From assembly GCA_040269895.1 (NCBI GenBank), contig CP158568.1, positions 3,008,716 through 3,072,715 on the forward strand: a DNA stretch of 64,000 bases. The letters run 5' to 3'. The stretch's first letter is position 1. Every line of letters starts with the position of its first letter. Made by a program: the position numbers and the translations under genes. The notes beneath the pieces are model-generated. The model ran no database searches and was not told where the DNA came from. It worked only from the letters and a program-made list of their open reading frames with translations. Positions 55,849-64,000 of this stretch are shown here, in pieces. Source of the stretch: Ancalomicrobiaceae bacterium S20. Its GTDB lineage: Bacteria > Pseudomonadota > Alphaproteobacteria > Rhizobiales > Ancalomicrobiaceae.

Positions 55849-57447
55849 ATGGCGTCCGTCGACAGGCTCAAGGCTCGGCTTCCACGCGGCTTCGTGGATC
55901 GCGCGCCGCACGAGATCAAGACGGCCGAGAAGATGCTCGCCGTCATCCGCGAGACCTACGAGCTCTACGGCTTCGAGCCGGTCGAGACGCCGCTCGTCGA
56001 ATATACCGACGCGCTCGGCAAGTTCCTGCCCGATCAGGATCGCCCGAACGAGGGCGTGTTCTCGTTCCAGGACGACGACGAGCAGTGGCTCTCCTTACGC
56101 TACGACCTGACCGCGCCGCTCGCCCGCTACGTGGCGGAGAACTACGAGCGGCTGCCGAAGCCCTATCGCAGCTATCGCGCCGGCTGGGTATTCCGCAACG
56201 AGAAGCCCGGCCCGGGCCGCTTCCGCCAGTTCATGCAGTTCGACGCCGATACGGTCGGCGCACCGTCGGTCGCCGCCGATGCCGAGATCTGCATGATGGC
56301 CGCCGACACGCTTGAAAAACTCGGGCTGAAGCGCGGCGACTTCGTCGTCAAGGTGAACAATCGCAAGGTGCTCGACGGACTGATGGAGGCGATCGGTCTG
56401 GGCGGTGACGAGCACGCCAAAACGCGGCTAGCTGTGTTCCGAGCCATCGACAAGCTCGACAAGTTCGGCACAGACGGTGTGTTCAAGCTGCTGCGCGAGG
56501 GTCGCCTGGACGAGTCGGGCGATTTCACCAAAGGCGCGGGGTTGTCCGACGACGCGGCCAACAAGGTATTGTCGTTCGTCGGCGGCGTTGGCGAGGCTTG
56601 GTCTTCTCGGAAGAACCCTGACGCGCCGGGCGATGATGAGTTCATTGGATACCACGATCCACAACGCCTCGCAGCGCCCGTGTCGTGGAACCCTCCCGGG
56701 GCGGTCATGTACTACGACACGGACCTTCTCCTTGATAATTGGGAGGCGATCGTTGGCTCCACTCAAGCCGGGCGCGAAGGGATTTCGGAACTCAGGGATA
56801 TCGTTCGACTGACCAGAGCGTCCGGATATGGCTCAAAGCGCATCCGAATTTCGGCAGAAACCATTCGTGGCCTCGAATACTACACCGGCCCGGTCTACGA
56901 GGCGGAGCTGACCTTCGAGGTGCCGAACGAGGACGGCCAGATCGTGCGCTTCGGCTCGGTCGCGGGCGGCGGACGCTACGACGGGCTCGTGTCGCGTTTC
57001 CTCGGCGAGAGCGTGCCGGCGACGGGCTTCTCGATCGGCGTGTCGCGGCTGCTCTCGGCCTTGAAGCTCAAGGGCCTGCTCGGCGCCTCGGAAGAGGTCG
57101 GTCCGGTCGTCGTGCTCGTCATGGACAAGTCCGAGATCGGCCGTTACCAGGCCATGGTCGCGACACTCCGCGCCGCCGGCATCCGCTCGGAACTCTATCT
57201 CGGCGGCTCCGGCATGAAGGCGCAGATGAAATACGCCGACCGGCGCAATGCGCCCTGCGTGATCATCCAGGGTTCGGACGAGCGCACCCAGGGCGTGGTC
57301 CAGCTGAAGGACCTGATCGAGGGCAAGCGGCTCGCGGCCGGCATCACCGACAACAAGGAATGGCGCGAGAGCCGCCCGGCGCAGGTGACCGTGCCGGAGA
57401 TGGAGCTGGTCGCCGCCGTGACCGAGATCCTCGGCCGGCACCGCTGA
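55849..57447 (+). CDS. hisS: Histidyl-tRNA synthetase, with a central segment of foreign-looking codon use
   Basis: A 532-residue class II synthetase. Motif 2 is [24 protein letters not shown], the histidine-binding loop is [14 protein letters not shown], motif 3 is [12 protein letters not shown], and the C-terminal anticodon-binding domain is complete. The start ATG at 55849 is [15 protein letters not shown]. From about 56400 to 56870 the codon use changes abruptly, with CTA, CGA, CCT, GTT, ATT, ACT and CAA in a gene otherwise ending nearly all codons in G or C. This segment encodes an insertion-domain stretch (about residues 185-340) that seems longer than usual. Frame and active-site motifs remain intact, so the gene should be functional. 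First gene of the hisS-hisZ-hisG run. Confidence 0.95.
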   Translation: MASVDRLKARLPRGFVDRAPHEIKTAEKMLAVIRETYELYGFEPVETPLVEYTDALGKFLPDQDRPNEGVFSFQDDDEQWLSLRYDLTAPLARYVAENYERLPKPYRSYRAGWVFRNEKPGPGRFRQFMQFDADTVGAPSVAADAEICMMAADTLEKLGLKRGDFVVKVNNRKVLDGLMEAIGLGGDEHAKTRLAVFRAIDKLDKFGTDGVFKLLREGRLDESGDFTKGAGLSDDAANKVLSFVGGVGEAWSSRKNPDAPGDDEFIGYHDPQRLAAPVSWNPPGAVMYYDTDLLLDNWEAIVGSTQAGREGISELRDIVRLTRASGYGSKRIRISAETIRGLEYYTGPVYEAELTFEVPNEDGQIVRFGSVAGGGRYDGLVSRFLGESVPATGFSIGVSRLLSALKLKGLLGASEEVGPVVVLVMDKSEIGRYQAMVATLRAAGIRSELYLGGSGMKAQMKYADRRNAPCVIIQGSDERTQGVVQLKDLIEGKRLAAGITDNKEWRESRPAQVTVPEMELVAAVTEILGRHR

Positions 57448-57498
57448 GCGGCCGGGCACAGGGCGAACCCGTCTCGATCGTTGGGGTGAGGGGCTGAC

Positions 57499-58797
57499 AT
57501 GGCCAAGAAGAGCATGACCGGACCGATGGCGGGGGGCTCGCGCCTCCTCGGCCGCCATCCGCTCGCCGACCGTTTCGCCGAGATCCTGACCGGCGCCGGC
57601 ATCGAGACCGCGGAGCACCTCGAAGCCATGCTCGGCATCGGCGAGGCCGGTGAGGCCGACGCCGATCCGGCGGCGCAGTTGCTCGGCCTGTTCGAGGAAG
57701 AGGCCGAGGCGGAGATGGTCGAGCCGGCGATCCTGCTGCCGGCCGAGCTGTTCCTCGACACCGCCGGTGAGGACATCCGCCGGCGCCTGTTCGTGACCGC
57801 GGACGCCGAAGGCCGCGAGATGTGCCTCCGGCCTGATTTCACCATTCCGGTCTGCCGGCATTATCTGGCGCAGGGCGAGGCCGGCCGGGTGGCGAACCTC
57901 GCCTATTTCGGCCCTGTCTTTCGCCAGCGGCCCGGCGAGACCGGCGAATTCCTGCAAGCCGGCATCGAGATGTTCGGCAATGACGATCCGGCCGCGGCGG
58001 ATGCCGATGCGCTCCGGCTCGCGGTCGAGGCAGTCGCGCTGTTCGGCGTCGACGACCCGCAGGTGCGGCTCGGCGACGAGGGTCTGTTCACCGCCGTGAT
58101 GGAAGGGCTCGACCTGCCGCTGCCGTGGCGGCGGCGCCTGCGCGCCGTGTTCGGCGACCGGGCGCGCATGGATCAGGCGATCGCCCGGCTCGCCGGTAGT
58201 GGCGCCGGCTCCGAGCTCGTGCAGCATGCCGGCTTCCTCGGCGCGATCGCGGGCGCGAACCGCGAGGCCGCGCAGGCCGTGGTCGAGGATCTGCTGGCGA
58301 TCGCCGGCATCAAGGCGGTCGGCGCGCGCACCGCGCACGAGATCGCGGAACGCTTCCTCGATCAGGCCACGCTCGGCGGCGGCGGCGGGCTCTCGGCCGA
58401 GAAGGCCGGGGTGCTGACCCGCTTCCTCGACATCGCGGGTGCGCCGGACGTCGCGGCCGATCATCTGGAGCGGTTCGCGCGCGAGGCGGGGCTCACGATC
58501 GATCCCGCGATCGACCTGTTCGTACGCCGCAACGAGGCGCTGATCGACAGCGGCATCGACCTGCGTTCGCTCGGCTTCGCCGCCGATTTCGGCCGGCACC
58601 TTGACTACTACTCCGGCTTCATCTTCGAGATCCGCGATCCCGAGCGCGGCGACGACAAGCCGGTCGTCGGCGGCGGCCGCTACGACGGCCTGCTCGAACG
58701 GCTCGGCGCCGGGCAGCCGATCCCGGCGCTCGGCTTCTCCATGTGGCTCGATCGCCTCGGCGTCGAGGGCTACGGCCGCGAAGGAGGCCGCTCGTGA
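57499..58797 (+). CDS. hisZ: ATP phosphoribosyltransferase regulatory subunit HisZ
   Basis: A 432-residue HisRS-like protein without tRNA-charging activity that activates HisG in the first step of histidine biosynthesis. It keeps HisRS-like motifs 2 and 3: CLRPDFTIPVCRHYL and FGPVFRQRPGETGEFLQAGIEMFG, then HLDYYSGFIFEIRD and [13 protein letters not shown]. It lacks an anticodon-binding domain. GAGGGG precedes the ATG. Its TGA overlaps the hisG GTG by four bases, so the subunits are translationally coupled. Confidence 0.94.
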   Translation: MAKKSMTGPMAGGSRLLGRHPLADRFAEILTGAGIETAEHLEAMLGIGEAGEADADPAAQLLGLFEEEAEAEMVEPAILLPAELFLDTAGEDIRRRLFVTADAEGREMCLRPDFTIPVCRHYLAQGEAGRVANLAYFGPVFRQRPGETGEFLQAGIEMFGNDDPAAADADALRLAVEAVALFGVDDPQVRLGDEGLFTAVMEGLDLPLPWRRRLRAVFGDRARMDQAIARLAGSGAGSELVQHAGFLGAIAGANREAAQAVVEDLLAIAGIKAVGARTAHEIAERFLDQATLGGGGGLSAEKAGVLTRFLDIAGAPDVAADHLERFAREAGLTIDPAIDLFVRRNEALIDSGIDLRSLGFAADFGRHLDYYSGFIFEIRDPERGDDKPVVGGGRYDGLLERLGAGQPIPALGFSMWLDRLGVEGYGREGGRS

Positions 58798-59774
58798 GCG
58801 AGACCAACCTCGTCATCGGAATTCCGTCCAAGGGCCGGCTGCAGGAGAACACCAACGAGTTCTTCAAGCGCGCCGGCCTGCCGGTGCTGCAGCCCGGCGG
58901 CGCCCGCAACTATCGCGGCCAGCTGGGGGGCCTGCCGGGCGTCGAAGTCGCGTTCCTGTCGGCCTCCGAGATCACCAAGGAGATCGCCAGCGGCAACGTG
59001 CATTTCGGCGTCACCGGCCTCGATCTCGTGCAGGAGACGATCCCGGGCTTCGCCGAAAAGGTGCATCTGGTCACCGAACTCGGCTTCGGCTTCGCCGACG
59101 TGGTCGTTGCCGTGCCGATGGCCTGGATCGACACGGCGGCCATGGCCGACGTCGCCGACATCGCGGCCGAATTCCGCCGCCGCCACGGTCACCAGCTCCG
59201 GGTCGCAACCAAATACGTCAACCTGACCCGACGCTTCTTCGCCGAGCACGGCATCTCCGACTACCGGATCGTCGAGAGCCTCGGGGCGACCGAGGGCGCG
59301 CCGGCCTCGGGCGCGGCGGAGGCGATCGTCGACATCACCACGACCGGCTCGACGCTCGCCGCCAACAACCTGAAGATCATCGCCGACGGCGTGATCCTGA
59401 AGAGCCAGGCGCATCTGGTCGCCGGCCTCGCCGCCGACTGGAGCGCGACGGCGCGGGCACAGGCGCGGGCGATCCTCGACCGCGTCGCCGCCGAGGCGAC
59501 CGCCCGGTCGATCCGCGAGGTGCGCGCGCATGTGCCCGACCGATCGAAGGCGGCCGCCGCGGCGGCGCGGTTCGGCACAGTGTCGCCGTTCGGATCGAGC
59601 GACGGCGCCGGCATGCTGACGCTGCATGTGCCGACGAAGCTCGTCGCCGATGTCGCGACCGCGCTGCGCGCCGAAGGCGCGCCGGTGGTGGCGGTCCGGA
59701 CGCTCGAATACGTGTTCCAGGACCAGAACCGGCTCGCCGACGCGCTCGAGGCTCGGCTCGCACCCGGTCTCTGA
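58794..59774 (+). CDS. hisG: ATP phosphoribosyltransferase catalytic subunit HisG
   Basis: A 326-residue enzyme that condenses ATP and PRPP in the first committed step of histidine synthesis. It has VIGIPSKGRLQENTNEFF, the GVTGLDLVQE region, RVATKYVNLTRRFF and the PRPP-binding EAIVDITTTGSTLAANNLKII. The length is longer than the short HisG form (about 230 residues), because about 95 residues follow the catalytic domain with an ACT-like pattern (MLTLHVPTKLVADVATALRAEG). The start is GTG at 58794 with a perfect AAGGAGG box. It overlaps hisZ by four bases. Confidence 0.95.
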   Translation: MSETNLVIGIPSKGRLQENTNEFFKRAGLPVLQPGGARNYRGQLGGLPGVEVAFLSASEITKEIASGNVHFGVTGLDLVQETIPGFAEKVHLVTELGFGFADVVVAVPMAWIDTAAMADVADIAAEFRRRHGHQLRVATKYVNLTRRFFAEHGISDYRIVESLGATEGAPASGAAEAIVDITTTGSTLAANNLKIIADGVILKSQAHLVAGLAADWSATARAQARAILDRVAAEATARSIREVRAHVPDRSKAAAAAARFGTVSPFGSSDGAGMLTLHVPTKLVADVATALRAEGAPVVAVRTLEYVFQDQNRLADALEARLAPGL

Positions 59775-59790
59775 ACCGCTCGCAGCGCGC

Positions 59791-59822
59791 AAAAAAGAGG
59801 CCGCTTCCTCCCGGAAGCGGCC
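59791..59822 (-). terminator. Terminator between hisG and tag, stronger for the minus strand
   Basis: A perfect 10-bp stem (59799-59808 with 59813-59822) and 4-base loop. On the minus strand it is followed by a TCTTTTTT tract (59791-59798), which fits termination of the tag transcript. On the plus strand the T run is weak, but it can still serve hisG. Confidence 0.75.
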
Positions 59823-59991
59823 CTTGAAGCTGAACGGCCGATCGGGGCGGACCGTCAGGACGTCGTCCGGGCGCCGCTCGAAGGCGGACAAGGTGCCCGG
59901 TAACCATCGATCATATTACGTTGCGGCATATGCGCCGGATCAGCGCTTTCGGACTGATTCCAGGAACAACGCGGGCGCCCTGAAGGCGCCT

Positions 59992-60636
59992 TCACTTCGG
60001 CGGCGCGAAAGCCTGCTGCTCGGTCTCGCAGACCGCGCGGAACGCGCAACCCTCGACGTGGTCGTTGACGAGCCCCATCGACTGCATGAAGGCATAGACC
60101 GTCGTCGGGCCGACGAAGCTCCAGCCGCGCTTCAACAGGGCCTTGGACAGCGCGATCGACTCCGGCGTCTTGCCGAGCGTCCGCAGGGTCGCCCAGTCGC
60201 AGACCGCCGGACGCGACGCCGGATCGGGCCGATAGCGCCAGACGAAGGCGGCGAGCGAGCCGACCTCGCTCCGCAGTTCGAGAACCCGGCGGGCATTGTT
60301 GATGGTCGAGACGATCTTGCCGCGGTGGCGCACGATGCCGGCGTCGGCGACCAGCCGCTCGACGTCCGCCTCGCCGAAAGCCGCCACCGCCTCCGGCTCG
60401 AAGCCGGCGAAGGCGCGTCGGAAATTCTCCCGCTTGCGCAGGATCGTCAGCCAGGAGAGCCCGGACTGGAAACCTTCGAGGCAGAGCTTTTCATAGAGCG
60501 TGCGGTCGTCGGCGACCGGCCGGCCCCATTCGCGATCGTGATAATCACGGTAGTCCGCGAGCCCGCCGTGCCAGGCGCAGCGGCACAGGCCATCGTCTCC
60601 GCGGATCAGGCCGGGCGGCAGTTCTTCGGCAATCAT
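59992..60636 (-). CDS. tag: DNA-3-methyladenine glycosylase I (Tag)
   Basis: A 214-residue helix-hairpin-helix base-excision enzyme that removes 3-methyladenine. It has CRCAW at the N terminus, YHDREWGRP, FQSGLSWLTIL, and a NDHVEGC near the C terminus. Cys20 and His33 at the N terminus and the His and Cys of HVEGC have the same spacing as the zinc-binding Cys4, His17, His175 and Cys179 of the E. coli enzyme. The start is ATG 60636 behind GGAGGG. The frame is open upstream, but the family starts here. Transcribed alone. Confidence 0.93.
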   Translation of the reverse strand: MIAEELPPGLIRGDDGLCRCAWHGGLADYRDYHDREWGRPVADDRTLYEKLCLEGFQSGLSWLTILRKRENFRRAFAGFEPEAVAAFGEADVERLVADAGIVRHRGKIVSTINNARRVLELRSEVGSLAAFVWRYRPDPASRPAVCDWATLRTLGKTPESIALSKALLKRGWSFVGPTTVYAFMQSMGLVNDHVEGCAFRAVCETEQQAFAPPK

Positions 60637-60750
60637 CGGATGGTCCCTCCTCCCGGAGGAACCGCTTAGCACCGCGCGGTCGCGTGTGCGACCCGGTTCC
60701 GCGGCCGGCGACCCGGCCATTGGCCGGCGCGCGCCCGCATGTTCGCCGGA

Positions 60751-61455
60751 TCAGGCGAACAGCGCGTCGATGTCGTCCTGCGAGGCGATGTTCTTGTCGG
60801 CGTCGAGCGCCGGACCGTTGAGCAGAGCCTGGTCGCCCATGCGATGTTCGAGCTCGACCTCGATGTCGCGGAAGCTGTCGACGCCGCCCCAGATGTCCAT
60901 CATCTTGACGATACGCTCCTCGACGAAGCGCAGCGTATTGACGACCTTGGTGATGCGCTGGCCGGTCAGATCCTGGAAGTTGCAGGCTTCGAAGATCTGG
61001 ATGATGTTTTCCTGGATGTCGGAGGCGAGACCCTGATCGTCGCCGTTGAGCTTGGCAGCGAGCGTGTTGGCGCGGTCGTCGATGATCTCGGCTGCGGAGA
61101 GAATGACTTCGGTCGCGTTTTCGGTGCCGCCGACGACGGCGTCGAGTTCGTCGGTGACGCGCGACAGTTCATGGCCGTTGCAGCCGGAGACGTGCAGCGT
61201 GGCGATCTCGCGCTTGGTGCGATTGATCGCTTCGTAGATCAGGTCCATCTCGGCCTTGATCTTCATCGCCTCCTGATGCTCGCGGCGCATCTGCTCCATG
61301 CCGCGCTCGCTGAGCTCGGAGGTCGGCGCGATCAACTGCTTGAGGGCCTTCAGTTCCGCCATGAGCTGGCGATGCCGGACATCGGCCGGATCGGCACTGA
61401 CCCTGCCCTCGCCCTGAGCGATCGATTCGATGCGGAAAACTTTCCGTGAGCCCAT
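60751..61455 (-). CDS. Second CheZ-type protein phosphatase
   Basis: A 234-residue helical protein with the CheZ active site ACNFQDLTGQRITKV (Asp162 and Gln166) and the C-terminal CheY-docking peptide ASQDDIDALFA. It shares both motifs with the cheZ at 42887-43561 but differs in its N terminus (MGSRKVFRIESIAQGEG) and in length. No CheY gene is next to it. It presumably dephosphorylates a receiver encoded elsewhere, or the CheY in this window. Start ATG 61455 (GCGGA box). A TTG at 61491 is in frame but weaker. It is divergent from the L,D-transpeptidase gene. Confidence 0.88.
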   Translation of the reverse strand: MGSRKVFRIESIAQGEGRVSADPADVRHRQLMAELKALKQLIAPTSELSERGMEQMRREHQEAMKIKAEMDLIYEAINRTKREIATLHVSGCNGHELSRVTDELDAVVGGTENATEVILSAAEIIDDRANTLAAKLNGDDQGLASDIQENIIQIFEACNFQDLTGQRITKVVNTLRFVEERIVKMMDIWGGVDSFRDIEVELEHRMGDQALLNGPALDADKNIASQDDIDALFA

Positions 61456-61752
61456 GGGGAGACATCCGCGCCCAAAATTCTGATGTTCCAATGGTTAGCC
61501 TTGCGGCATTAACGAAGTGTTCCCGATATGCGAATGGCGGGGCACTATTATGATAGATGGCGCTAACGCAGCGTTCACCATGCTCGTGAACCCGCCGCTA
61601 ACCATAACGAAACCTTTTGAGGATTGGTGAATCGGCGAGCCGCGCGCGTTCACCATTCGGTTGCCATCGCCCCGTCACTCTCGCTCCCAGACCACGCCCG
61701 GGCCAGACGACCCGTGCCGCGGCCCTCTGTTCCAGCGATCGAGCCTGTACCG

Positions 61753-62565
61753 ATGACGATCCATCGCGCGTTTCTCGTTGTGGGCCTTCTCGGCCTCGCC
61801 CCCCTGTCCGCGGCTGCCGGCACCGTCGACGATCGCTATGCGCCGCGCCCGCCAGTGCTGCTCTCGCCGGATCTGGCGGAGCCGTGGATCATGCAGCTCC
61901 GGCCGCGCTACCGCGACAGCGTGATGGGCGCGCCCATCGCAGTGACCACGCCGCCGCCGCGCTATGTTCGCTCCGAGAGCTACTCCCGTGCCGAGGGCTA
62001 TGCCCGACCGGTCGTGGTGGCGCCGTATCAGGCGCCGGCCGCGGCCGCGCCGGCCAACCCCGGCTACCAGCGCCAGGCCGCGATCGACCCGGCCGCGAGC
62101 CGCCGGTCGCAGCGCGAGCCGGATCCGAAGTTCCTGCCCACGGTGATCGACTACACCGGCCCGCAGAAGCCGGGCACGATCATCGTCAACACCGAGGAAC
62201 GCTATCTCTATCTGGTCGAGGAAGGCGGCAAGGCGCGGCGCTACGGCGTCGGCGTCGGGCGGCCCGGCTTCCAGTGGGCGGGCGAACACCGCGTCACCCG
62301 CAAGGCCGAGTGGCCGGACTGGACGCCGCCGGCCGCCATGCTGAAGCGCCAGCCGCATCTGCCGCGCCACATGGACGGCGGCCCGAACAACCCGCTCGGC
62401 GCCCGTGCCCTCTACCTCGGCTCGACCGAATACCGCATCCACGGCTCCAACGAGCCCTGGACCATCGGCCAGTCGGTCTCCTCGGGCTGCATCCGCATGC
62501 GCAACGAGGACGTCACCGATCTCTACGGCCGCGTGAAGGTCGGCACCAAGGTGATCGTGATCTGA
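61753..62565 (+). CDS. Exported L,D-transpeptidase (YkuD domain)
   Basis: A 270-residue periplasmic protein. The N terminus (MTIHRAFLVVGLLGLAPLSAAAG) is a signal peptide with an AxA site near residue 20. A Pro/Ala-rich linker with a low-complexity core (AAAAPANPGYQ) follows. The YkuD domain (about 115-270) has the catalytic motif HGSN...SVSSGCIRM with His230 and Cys246. Such enzymes make 3-3 cross-links in peptidoglycan or attach proteins to it. The ORF is open from 61624, but ATG 61753 gives a clean signal peptide. Divergent from the second cheZ. Confidence 0.92.
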   Translation: MTIHRAFLVVGLLGLAPLSAAAGTVDDRYAPRPPVLLSPDLAEPWIMQLRPRYRDSVMGAPIAVTTPPPRYVRSESYSRAEGYARPVVVAPYQAPAAAAPANPGYQRQAAIDPAASRRSQREPDPKFLPTVIDYTGPQKPGTIIVNTEERYLYLVEEGGKARRYGVGVGRPGFQWAGEHRVTRKAEWPDWTPPAAMLKRQPHLPRHMDGGPNNPLGARALYLGSTEYRIHGSNEPWTIGQSVSSGCIRMRNEDVTDLYGRVKVGTKVIVI

Positions 62566-62666
62566 GATCCAAGAATCCGGCCGGCGCGCGGATCCACGCT
62601 CGCCGGCGTCCGCTCGGCCGTTTCGGCGACACGGTCGGGTGGTGAGCGGTTCACCGCCCCGTCCTT

Positions 62667-63227
62667 TCAGCCGGCCGGCCGACGGTGCAGATCCGGCGCG
62701 GCCTCGACCGGCAGCGGTGTGCCCTGCCCTTCTCCGAGCGGGCGCTGCATCAGCACGCTGTCGACCCAGCGGCCGAACTTGAAGCCGATCGCGGTCATGC
62801 GCCCGACCTCGACGAAGCCGCAGGCGGCATGCAGGCCGATCGAGGCGGCGTTGCCGCTGTCGCCAATCACCGCGATCATCTGGCGGTAGCCGAGCGCGGT
62901 GCAGTCGCTAACGAGGCGCTCGATCAGCAGGCGCCCGACGCCGCGGCCCCGCGCGGCCTCGGCGACATAGACCGAATTCTCGACCGTGAAGCGATAGGCG
63001 GGACGCGTGCGATAGGCGCTCGCATAGGCGTAGCCGAGGCATTCGTCGCCCTCGACCGCGACGATATGCGGGTAGCCGGCCGCCAGAACGGCAGCCCGGC
63101 GCCGGGCCATTTCGGCCACGCCGGGCGGATCGACTTCGAAGGAGGCGAGACCGGTCAGCACGGCCCGGTCGTAGATGGCGGCAATAGCCGGAATGTCGGC
63201 CTCGACCGACGGTCTCAATGCGATCAT
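62667..63227 (-). CDS. GNAT acetyltransferase, phosphinothricin/methionine sulfoximine N-acetyltransferase-like
   Basis: A 186-residue GNAT protein. It begins MIALRPSVEADIPAIAAIYDRAV, has the acetyl-CoA motif A ARGRGVGRLLIERL, and carries VENSVYVAE and GFVEVGRMTAIGFKFGRWVDSVLM, the segments typical of the PAT/Bar and MnaT subgroup. It probably acetylates an amino-group toxin or amino-acid analogue such as phosphinothricin or methionine sulfoximine. The exact substrate is inferred from family only. It begins 22 bases after the DUF2189 gene on the same strand. Confidence 0.88.
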   Translation of the reverse strand: MIALRPSVEADIPAIAAIYDRAVLTGLASFEVDPPGVAEMARRRAAVLAAGYPHIVAVEGDECLGYAYASAYRTRPAYRFTVENSVYVAEAARGRGVGRLLIERLVSDCTALGYRQMIAVIGDSGNAASIGLHAACGFVEVGRMTAIGFKFGRWVDSVLMQRPLGEGQGTPLPVEAAPDLHRRPAG

Positions 63228-63249
63228 TCCGGCTCAAACCTCGGGCGGA

Positions 63250-64000
63250 TCAGGATTCGACCGCCCGACGATAGACGTGCCAAGTCGCATGGCCAAGCAG
63301 CGGCAGCACGAAGAACAGGCCGAGGAACATCGGCAGGATGGCGATTGCGAGCATGGCCGCTATGAAAATCGCCCAGCCGGCCATCGGGCCGGGGCTCGCC
63401 ACCACCGCGCGGATCGAGGTGATCATGGCAGTGACGAAATCGACGTCGCGGTCGATCAGCATCGGATAGGACACGCAGCTGACCGCGAACAGGACCGCGG
63501 AGATCAGCGCGCCGACCAGATTGCCGACCAGCAGGAAGGCGATGCCCTGCGGGGTGGAGACCACCGCGCTGAGAAAATCGCCGAACTCGACCGGACGGAC
63601 GCCGAAGAACAGCGCGTAGATGAAGCCGGCGGCATAGACCCAGCCGATCAGGCCGAACACCGCGACCAGCGCCATGTAGCCGAGTTCACGGCCGCCGTGG
63701 TGCGGGATGGCGGCGAGCACGCGATCCCAGGTCGGCGTCTCGCCGCGCTCGAGCAGGCGGCTGACCTCGTAGAGCGCGACCGCGACGAGCGGGGCGATCA
63801 GCGCGAAGCCGGCGGCGAGCGGGTAGACCAGAAAGCCGAGATCGAGACTGGTCGCCGTCTCGAAGATGGTGATGCCGCCGACGGCATAGATGCCGCCGAA
63901 GATCAAGCCGAAGGTCGGCGCGGCACGGAAGTCTCGCATGCCCGCGGAGAGCGCGGCCGAAATGTCGTCGACAGTCAGCGCCCGGACCTTCGGCCCGGAA
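63250..64000 (-). CDS. DUF2189 integral membrane protein (5' partial)
   Basis: At least 249 residues of a polytopic membrane protein of the DUF2189 family, with about six helices. The frame is open to the window end. An internal ATG exists at 63939, but upstream codons read VRALTVDDISAALSAGMRDF, which matches the family's N-terminal pattern, so the real start is beyond base 64000. The family has no known function. It is followed by the GNAT gene. Confidence 0.88.
   Translation of the reverse strand, partial: SGPKVRALTVDDISAALSAGMRDFRAAPTFGLIFGGIYAVGGITIFETATSLDLGFLVYPLAAGFALIAPLVAVALYEVSRLLERGETPTWDRVLAAIPHHGGRELGYMALVAVFGLIGWVYAAGFIYALFFGVRPVEFGDFLSAVVSTPQGIAFLLVGNLVGALISAVLFAVSCVSYPMLIDRDVDFVTAMITSIRAVVASPGPMAGWAIFIAAMLAIAILPMFLGLFFVLPLLGHATWHVYRRAVES

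Overview
The window is one continuous stretch of a high-GC chromosome from an alphaproteobacterium, most likely of the order Hyphomicrobiales (Rhizobiales). The evidence is the lineage-restricted families (DUF2093 beside lpxK, DUF4170, a DUF6101-like protein, a ChvA/NdvA-type cyclic glucan exporter), a HisZ-HisG pair, a CIRCE-controlled groESL operon, and a candidate suhB/alpha-r8 (MmgR-like) small RNA. No tRNA, rRNA, CRISPR array, insertion sequence, integrase or phage gene was seen. This is core chromosome, not an island.

Layout. 1-5745: the 3' end of an RND efflux pump, a KefB/C-type antiporter, a 35-residue lipoprotein and a MATE pump. 5829-13718: an envelope block with DUF2093, lpxK, waaA, a DUF374 acyltransferase and an MsbA-like ABC transporter, then DUF4170, a CysQ/SuhB-like phosphatase and PmbA. 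14122-17189: a DUF6101-like protein, the candidate sRNA and a PAS-GAF-GGDEF-EAL protein. 17356-23463: an FAD-linked oxidase, purD, ubiA, a haloacetate-dehalogenase-like hydrolase and a patatin. 23561-30153: tadA, rluB, rsmD, a PAS-GGDEF cyclase and mutL. 30327-41806: a HAD phosphatase, a paired M16 peptidase system, a lipoprotein, lspA, ileS, a DMT permease, ribF and a MaoC hydratase. 42313-45367: cheY, cheZ and a membrane protein with a degenerate EAL domain. 45680-50735: a metal-binding chaperone, ndvA, a cupin and groES-groEL. 51144-55707: a dienelactone-hydrolase-fold protein without its catalytic residues, a GT39/GT2-GtrA sugar-transfer pair and a DUF427 protein. 55849-59774: hisS-hisZ-hisG. 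59992-64000: tag, a second cheZ, an L,D-transpeptidase, a GNAT acetyltransferase and a DUF2189 membrane protein cut by the window end.

Two themes run through the window. The first is envelope construction: lipid A-Kdo assembly, lipoprotein maturation, periplasmic glucan export, polyprenyl-sugar transfer and peptidoglycan cross-linking. The second is signalling: two GGDEF proteins, one degenerate EAL protein, one CheY and two CheZ phosphatases that are not in a flagellar cluster.

A major caution is that five conserved genes (cysQ-like, FAD oxidase, rluB, mutL, GT39) are broken by eight single-base frameshifts, and the reading frame resumes cleanly after each. Either the consensus sequence has base-level errors, or the lineage really has accumulated indels, and mutL itself is one of the broken genes. 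The other unusual observations are a block of foreign-looking codon use inside hisS, a dienelactone-hydrolase pseudoenzyme with a duplicated 3' end, the sRNA with an anti-Shine-Dalgarno linker, two CheZ paralogues, and a heptanucleotide repeat just ahead of purD.
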